The notes beneath the pieces are model-generated. The model saw only the letters and a program-made list of their open reading frames with translations, had not been told where the DNA came from and ran no database searches. The position numbers and the translations under genes are program-made. A stretch of 64,000 nt of DNA. It comes from Bacillota bacterium. GTDB taxonomy: Bacteria > Bacillota > Clostridia > Acetivibrionales > DSM-1351. Position 1 is the stretch's first letter. Each line of letters starts with the position of its first letter. The stretch is taken from contig JAEWCZ010000053.1 in NCBI GenBank assembly GCA_023390335.1, forward strand, positions 186,001 through 250,000, read 5' to 3'. Below are positions 58,989 to 64,000 of this stretch, piece after piece.

Positions 58989-59238
58989 ATATAACTCCGT
59001 AAAAATGCAGATAATAGTTTCAAATGAGCGTGTGAAGTCATTATACCATACGTGAATTAGAGATTGACATAACGTTATTATGCATATTGTGCAAATATTT
59101 CAGAAATGGGATTGGAGGCGGGTTGTGGCAATTCTATAAGTAAAAATAATGCACAATTATAGGTAACCATTTTACGTTTACTTTATGCAACATTACCTAT
59201 ATTATTACCATATCACATTATTTCAAGGAGGAATAAGG
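58989..59238. promoter_or_regulatory. divergent control region between kinase and sugar-binding genes
   Basis: Holds a perfect palindrome ATAACGTTAT (about 59070-59080) and a related pair, TGCATATTGTGC near 59083 and TGCACAATTATA near 59150, that could be regulator sites. A TGG-extended TATAAT on the minus strand (about 59039-59044) suits the kinase operon. A clear promoter for the binding protein was not seen. Confidence 0.4.
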
Positions 59239-60558
59239 ATGAACAAAATGTCAGTGGCAAAAAGAGGAGCGGCATTTATACTGGCTGGAGCGTTAACAGT
59301 TGGAATGGTGGCATGCGGCAAGAGTTCAACAGGCAACAATGCTGCAGGGACAACAACTAATAATGCAGGTGGAAATGCTAAGAACGTTGAGTTGAAATTC
59401 AGTCATATTTGGGGATCAGCAGCAGACCCATTTACACCGGCAGCTAAGAAAGTTATTGATGACTATGAGAAGGCAAATACAAATGTAAAAATCAAGGTTG
59501 ATACTAACGAAAATGAAGCATATAAAACAAAGATTAAGGCAATGGCGGCAGCAAATGAGCTTCCTGATATTTTTTCAACATGGGGCGGCGGATTCTCAGA
59601 GCCATTTGTTAAGTCAAATTCAGTAGTAGCCCTTGATGTGACCGAAGATATGAAAAACAAGATGGTTAACGGCGCATTAACCAATGTGACGTATGATGGA
59701 AAGGTTTACGGATTACCATTCTTCCTTTCCTGTGGAGCATTGTTTATAAATACAGAACTTTTTGACAAGAACGGAGTCAAGGCTCCTACTACATGGGAAG
59801 AGCTTCTTACAGCAGTAAAAACCTTTAAATCCAAAGGAATAACTCCTATGGCTGTTTCGGGTAAGGACAAATGGACAATTGCAATGTATTTTGATGTAAT
59901 GGCATTAAGAGCTGCAGGGCCTGAAAAGGTAACAAAAACTCTTACAAAGAAAGGTTCATTCAAGGATCCTGAATTCTTGAATGCCGCTAACAGATTTAAA
60001 GAGTTGATTGATGCAGGTGCATTCTCAAAGGGTGCTGCCGGTGTTTCCAATGACGAAGCCGAAGTACCATTCTTTGATGGAAAAATTCCAATGATGTTTA
60101 AAGGTAGCTGGACAGCAGGAAAAGCAGGATCAAAGGATTCAAAGGTTGCCGGAAAGATCAAGGCCATATCTTTCCCGTCGATTCCTGGTGGTTTGGGAAA
60201 TCCAAAGCAGTTTACAGGCGGAGCTGTTGATGCAGTAATGGTAAGCGCGAATTCAAAGAACAAAGAAGAAGCACTTAAGTTCCAGAAGTACTTTGCTGAA
60301 AATATGTCCAAGGAATCATATCTTTCAGGTGCTTCAATGCCGGTGTGGAAAACAGAAGTTGACACAAGCAAGCTGAATCCTTCACTTGTTGATGTTGTTA
60401 ATCTTACTAAAGATGCTGAATCATTTACAATCTGGTGGGATACACTTCTTGCCGGTAAAGATACAGAAACCTACCTGAATTCTTTACAGGAATTGTTTAT
60501 GGGTTCAAAAACTCCTCAACAGTTTGTTGACAGTTTGCAGACAATTTACGGTAAATAA
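59239..60558 (+). CDS. sugar ABC transporter substrate-binding lipoprotein
   Basis: A 439-residue extracellular solute-binding protein, family 1. Signal peptide with lipobox MVAC (Cys at 26), an Asn/Thr/Gly-rich linker (27-50), then the binding domain, with ELKFSHIWGSAADPFTPAAKKVIDDYEKAN, LPDIFSTWGGGF, DVTEDMKNKMVN, YGLPFFLSCGALFINTELFDKNGV and PTTWEELLTAVKTFKSKGITP. Start ATG 59239 has GGAGGAATAAGG. Likely captures xylo-oligosaccharides or a similar plant sugar, given the GH3 enzyme downstream. A hairpin after it may limit downstream expression. Confidence 0.93.
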   Translation: MNKMSVAKRGAAFILAGALTVGMVACGKSSTGNNAAGTTTNNAGGNAKNVELKFSHIWGSAADPFTPAAKKVIDDYEKANTNVKIKVDTNENEAYKTKIKAMAAANELPDIFSTWGGGFSEPFVKSNSVVALDVTEDMKNKMVNGALTNVTYDGKVYGLPFFLSCGALFINTELFDKNGVKAPTTWEELLTAVKTFKSKGITPMAVSGKDKWTIAMYFDVMALRAAGPEKVTKTLTKKGSFKDPEFLNAANRFKELIDAGAFSKGAAGVSNDEAEVPFFDGKIPMMFKGSWTAGKAGSKDSKVAGKIKAISFPSIPGGLGNPKQFTGGAVDAVMVSANSKNKEEALKFQKYFAENMSKESYLSGASMPVWKTEVDTSKLNPSLVDVVNLTKDAESFTIWWDTLLAGKDTETYLNSLQELFMGSKTPQQFVDSLQTIYGK

Positions 60559-60578
60559 TCAAAAATAATAAACAAAAG

Positions 60579-60626
60579 GCGTCCATTTGTTTGCTTAAGT
60601 AAATAAACGTGGCAACGAATGGACGC
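60579..60626 (+). promoter_or_regulatory. intercistronic hairpin after the binding-protein gene
   Basis: GCGTCCATT-TGTT pairs with AACG-AATGGACGC across a 22-base loop, without a T-run. Such hairpins stabilise the abundant binding-protein mRNA and reduce readthrough to the permeases. Confidence 0.65.
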
Positions 60627-60657
60627 TAAATCATTTAATCATATTTTATAGAAGGAA

Positions 60658-61548
60658 GTGAGTTTGGTGGATAGAGTTTTAGGCAATAAGAAAGCAATAG
60701 TATTTTTCTTGTTTCCGGCTTTAGTTATATTTATCGGATTAATAATAATACCTATCGTAATGTCAGCGTACTATAGCACGCAAGAATGGTCGGGATTTGG
60801 TAAAGGTACTTTTATAGGTCTGCAAAACTATAAAGGACTACTTTCTGATCCGATATTTGTAAAAGCAGCAGTAAACTCATTGATTTTAGCAGTTGCATCG
60901 GTGTTTATACAGCTTCCAATTTCGTTGCTTTTGGCTCTGACACTTGCAAAAGGTGTTAAGTTTGAAAAGAGTTTTGTAACTATTTACTTTATACCGGTTA
61001 TTATTTCTACAGTTGTTATAGGACAACTCTGGATGAAAATATATAATCCAGATTACGGAATTCTAAATTTATTGCTAAAGAATATAGGATTGGGTTCTCT
61101 TGCGTCAGAGTGGCTGGGCGACCCTAAACGAGCATTGACTGCTACATTTATTCCGATTATATGGCAGTACATCGGATATCATATGCTTTTAATGTACGCA
61201 GGTATCAAATCAATTTCCACTGATGTTTTTGAAGCAGCAGTAATTGACGGCTCTTCATGGTGGAATACATCTATGAAAATAACAATACCCATGCTGAAGC
61301 CTGTATTAAATGTGTCAGTTATATTTGCCGTTACAGGCGCACTGAAGGTATTTGATCTTGTATATGTTTTGACAGGTGGAGGACCTGCACACGCAAGCGA
61401 AGTAATAGGCACATACATGGTAAGTACAATATTTAAAGGAAACCAGTACGGATATGGTAGTGCAATGGCTGTATTTGTAATCCTTGAATGTTTTGCCTTA
61501 TCAATTCTTGTTGGTTTACTATTCAGGGAAAAGAGGGAAGCAAAATGA
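60658..61548 (+). CDS. sugar ABC transporter permease (UgpA/MalF type)
   Basis: A 296-residue permease with six membrane helices and the EAA loop DVFEAAVIDGSSWWNTSMKITIPMLKPVL (residues about 200-228), the contact to the ATPase. GTG 60658 or later starts (TTG 60664, GTG 60667) are possible behind AAGGAAG. It overlaps the next permease by four bases (ATGA). Works with the binding protein upstream. Confidence 0.92.
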   Translation: MSLVDRVLGNKKAIVFFLFPALVIFIGLIIIPIVMSAYYSTQEWSGFGKGTFIGLQNYKGLLSDPIFVKAAVNSLILAVASVFIQLPISLLLALTLAKGVKFEKSFVTIYFIPVIISTVVIGQLWMKIYNPDYGILNLLLKNIGLGSLASEWLGDPKRALTATFIPIIWQYIGYHMLLMYAGIKSISTDVFEAAVIDGSSWWNTSMKITIPMLKPVLNVSVIFAVTGALKVFDLVYVLTGGGPAHASEVIGTYMVSTIFKGNQYGYGSAMAVFVILECFALSILVGLLFREKREAK

Positions 61549-62399
61549 GTGATATAGTTCAGGACAAAGGATCCAGATTTCCTGTATCAAAAGTTTTTAT
61601 GTATATAGCACTTTTTATAGTAGCAATCATTCAGTTGTTTCCTCTGTATTGGATGTTCTCTTTTTCGCTAAAGGATAATTCCGAAATTTTCGGGGGAAAC
61701 CCTATAGGACTTCCGGGGAAATGGTTGTGGTCAAACTACAGTAGTGCGTTGATGCAAGGTAATGTGGGAAGGTATTTTTTTAACAGCCTCATTGTTACAG
61801 GAGCTACAATAATATTTACAAGTATAATAGCTGTTATGGCTTCATATGCATTGACCAGAATGGTGTTTAAACTTAGAAGGCCGATGAATTCGCTCTTTGT
61901 ACTTGGACTCACGGTGCCCCTGCATTCAGCACTTCTTCCGATATTTATTATGCTCAGAAATCTTAAAATGGTTAATTCCTACTGGGCTTTGATAGTTCCA
62001 TATACAGCGTTTGCCATACCGATGGCATTACTGATTTTTTCAGGGTTTATGGGTTCCATTCCCAGGGAAATGGAAGAGGCTGCATGTATAGACGGCTGCA
62101 GTATCTATAAAATATTTTTCACAATCATACTTCCACTCATGAGACCGGCAATTGCTACAGTAACAATCTTTACATTCCTTCAGGCCTGGAATGAGCTGAT
62201 GTATGCTGTTGTGTTCATAAGTGATGCTAAATTCAAGACACTCACAGTTGGTATTCAGTCTCTGGCAGGACAATATACTACCGAATGGGGACCTATAGGT
62301 GCCGGACTGATGGTTGCTACAATTCCAACCCTTATTATTTATGCAATAATGAGTAAAAAGGTTCAGGATAGTCTTGTTGTTGGAGCGGTAAAAGGCTAA
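61545..62399 (+). CDS. sugar ABC transporter permease (UgpE/MalG type)
   Basis: A 284-residue permease with six membrane helices and the EAA loop EMEEAACIDGCSIYKIFFTIILPLMRPAI. Start ATG 61545 overlaps the previous stop (ATGA), with GAGGGAAGC as ribosome site. Ends without an ATPase gene following, so an MsmK/UgpC-type shared ATPase elsewhere is expected. A hairpin (ATATCACTT ... AAGTGGTGT, about 62408-62457) separates it from the GH3 gene. Confidence 0.93.
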   Translation: MSDIVQDKGSRFPVSKVFMYIALFIVAIIQLFPLYWMFSFSLKDNSEIFGGNPIGLPGKWLWSNYSSALMQGNVGRYFFNSLIVTGATIIFTSIIAVMASYALTRMVFKLRRPMNSLFVLGLTVPLHSALLPIFIMLRNLKMVNSYWALIVPYTAFAIPMALLIFSGFMGSIPREMEEAACIDGCSIYKIFFTIILPLMRPAIATVTIFTFLQAWNELMYAVVFISDAKFKTLTVGIQSLAGQYTTEWGPIGAGLMVATIPTLIIYAIMSKKVQDSLVVGAVKG

Positions 62400-62493
62400 A
62401 ATACTTTATAATATCACTTGGTATCCTGTATAATGGGATATTAAGTGGTGTTATATTATTAAACGCATAAATGCGGATTGTGGAGGTTGGAAA

Positions 62494-64000
62494 ATGGAAA
62501 AACCAAAATATTTGGACAAGAGCCTTTCATTCAAGGAAAGGGCAGAAGATCTTGTATCGAGAATGACATTGGAAGAAAAAGCTTCACAACTTAGGTACGA
62601 TGCACAACCTGTTGAAAGACTGGGAGTTCCCAGATATAACTGGTGGAATGAAGCTCTGCATGGAGTTGCAAGAGCGGGCATTGCAACAGTATTTCCACAG
62701 GCCATAGGAATGGCAGCAATATTTGATGATGAATTTCTTAAAGAAGTTGCAGATGTAATTGCAACAGAAGGAAGAGCTAAATACAATGAGAACACCAAAA
62801 AAGGTGACAGGGATATATATAAAGGTATAACCTTCTGGTCACCAAATGTTAATATATTCAGAGATCCAAGGTGGGGACGAGGACATGAAACCTATGGAGA
62901 AGATCCATACCTGACTTCCAGACTTGGGGTTGCATTTGTAAAAGGCTTGCAGGGAGATGGAAAATATCTTAAAACTGCTGCCTGTGCAAAGCACTATGCA
63001 GTTCATAGCGGGCCTGAGGACGACAGACATCACTTTGATGCAGTTGTTTCACAAAAGGATCTGTACGAAACATACCTTCCTGCTTTTGAAGCACTTGTTA
63101 AGGAAGCAAAGGTTGAATCAGTAATGGGAGCCTACAATAGAACAAACGGAGAACCCTGCAACGGAAGTAAAACTCTCTTAAAAGATATTTTGAGAGACGG
63201 ATGGGGCTTCGATGGACATGTCGTTTCAGATTGCTGGGCAATTAAGGATTTCCACGAAGGACACGGAGTTACCAAGACACCAACAGAATCTGTTGCACTT
63301 GCATTAAAGAGTGGTTGCGACCTTAACTGCGGAAATATGTATCTACTTATTCTACTTGCACTTAAAGAGGGCAGAATAACAGAGGAGGATATAGATCGTG
63401 CAGCTATCAGACTTATGACAACCAGAATGAAGTTGGGTATGTTTGATGATGACTGTGAATTTGATAAAATTCCTTATGAAGTAAACGATTCAATAGAACA
63501 CAATAAACTTTCACAAGAAGCTGCAAAAAAATCAATGGTATTGCTTAAAAACGACGGATTATTACCATTGGATAGCAAAAACATTAAAAATATAGCTGTT
63601 ATCGGGCCAAACGCAGACAGCACTTTGGCACTTCGAGCAAACTACAGCGGAACCCCATCTCAAAACATTACTATCCTTGACGGAGTACGCAAAAGAGTGT
63701 CTGAGGATACAAGGGTTTGGTACTCAGTGGGTAGCCACCTTTTCATGAACAGAGAAGAGGATCTTGCGCAACCTGACGACAGACTGCAAGAGGCTGTATC
63801 TATGGCAGAGAGAAGTGATGTAGTTGTTCTGTGCCTTGGACTTGACGCATCGGTAGAAGGAGAACAAAACGATCAGGGTACCGCAATACTTGATGCAGGA
63901 GGAGACAAGGCGGATCTCAATCTGCCTGAATCCCAAAGAAAACTGCTTAATGCGGTTCTTGCAACAGGCAAGCCTACTATCGTAGCATTGCTCTCAGGAA
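62494..64000 (+). CDS. GH3 family beta-glycosidase (xylosidase/glucosidase type), partial
   Basis: 502 codons up to the window end. The N-terminal TIM barrel has RAEDLVSRMTLEEKASQLRYDA, YNWWNEALHGVARAG, TFWSPNVNIFRDPRWGRGHETYGEDPYLTS, CAKHYAVHSGPEDDRHHFD and the nucleophile region GHVVSDCWAI (D246). The alpha/beta sandwich domain begins near 335 (ESQEAAKKSMVLLKNDGLLPL-type) and is cut off. There is no signal peptide, so it splits imported oligosaccharides in the cytoplasm. The NWWNEALHG/RWGRGHETYGEDP wording is closer to beta-xylosidase-like GH3 than to barley-type glucosidases. GGAGG before ATG. Confidence 0.93.
   Translation, partial: MEKPKYLDKSLSFKERAEDLVSRMTLEEKASQLRYDAQPVERLGVPRYNWWNEALHGVARAGIATVFPQAIGMAAIFDDEFLKEVADVIATEGRAKYNENTKKGDRDIYKGITFWSPNVNIFRDPRWGRGHETYGEDPYLTSRLGVAFVKGLQGDGKYLKTAACAKHYAVHSGPEDDRHHFDAVVSQKDLYETYLPAFEALVKEAKVESVMGAYNRTNGEPCNGSKTLLKDILRDGWGFDGHVVSDCWAIKDFHEGHGVTKTPTESVALALKSGCDLNCGNMYLLILLALKEGRITEEDIDRAAIRLMTTRMKLGMFDDDCEFDKIPYEVNDSIEHNKLSQEAAKKSMVLLKNDGLLPLDSKNIKNIAVIGPNADSTLALRANYSGTPSQNITILDGVRKRVSEDTRVWYSVGSHLFMNREEDLAQPDDRLQEAVSMAERSDVVVLCLGLDASVEGEQNDQGTAILDAGGDKADLNLPESQRKLLNAVLATGKPTIVALLSG

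Noticed and set aside
59706..60371. 221-codon minus-strand frame inside the sugar-binding protein gene
   Set aside because: Shadow of the binding-protein frame, with no recognisable protein pattern.
1..64000. CRISPR array
   Set aside because: No regularly spaced short repeats were found. The only sizeable direct repeats are the tRNA-Ser, IS3 and IS1182 copies described.

Overview
The window reads as low-GC DNA from an anaerobic, spore-forming Clostridia chromosome. The best guess is the mesophilic cellulolytic Ruminiclostridium group. Supporting signs are the end of spore-maturation gene spmB, a DUF2600 gene, clostridial housekeeping order (tatD; 3D/G5 protein-ksgA; zapA; U32 protease-dut-hflX; yigZ; yebC), strong GGAGG ribosome sites, and a YesMN-controlled sugar ABC transporter followed by a GH3 glycosidase. 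The assignment rests on recognised protein families, not on a database search.

Layout. 0-5.2 kb: spmB end, DUF2600, tatD, a membrane coiled-coil protein, a YabE-like cell-wall protein and ksgA. 5.25-7.8 kb: a secreted PPC-domain protein and an unknown protein, bracketed by two near-identical 79-bp IS3 transposase scraps. 7.9-18.3 kb: conserved core genes (bacteriohemerythrin, zapA, a phosphoglyceromutase-like metalloenzyme, U32 protease, dut, hflX, NUDIX, yigZ, yebC). 18.4-29.3 kb: lineage-specific genes (DUF4846 lipoprotein, two AraC-GyrI regulators, a GH27 enzyme, small membrane or secreted proteins, a chemoreceptor) mixed with decaying genes (DUF3788, GHKL kinase, IS1182). 29.4-32.9 kb: a two-component system followed by a BcrAB-type ABC exporter.

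33-51.4 kb is a compound genomic island at the 3' end of a tRNA-Ser(GGA) gene (51341-51431, minus strand). The same 60-bp tRNA 3' segment occurs at 36711-36770, 44074-44133 and 51339-51398. It bounds two tandem integrated elements, A (about 7.36 kb) and B (about 7.27 kb). Each has a tyrosine recombinase at its right end, and both recombinases look dead: one has an internal deletion, the other a frameshift plus a stop. A worn copy at about 33014 suggests an older third unit (33.0-36.7 kb). That unit holds a second lysyl-tRNA synthetase and a double-GNAT acetyltransferase, each behind a leader-peptide attenuator, plus a serine-recombinase remnant. Element A carries a structured leader RNA with a terminator and a sequesterable ribosome site, a split replication-like gene, small unknown genes, an HTH protein and membrane proteins. 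Element B carries a type-I-like methylase and single-domain specificity subunit, convergent with a stand-alone PD-(D/E)xK nuclease, plus degraded genes.

51.6-64 kb returns to ordinary chromosome: an HD-GYP protein, an ABC ATPase/permease pair, a MITE-like palindrome, then a sugar-uptake locus. In that locus a YesN/YesM two-component pair is divergent from a solute-binding lipoprotein, two permeases and a GH3 glycosidase cut by the window end. No ATPase is encoded there, so a shared one elsewhere is expected.

CDS starts were chosen from ribosome-site spacing where upstream alternatives existed. No CRISPR array, rRNA or conjugation machinery was seen.
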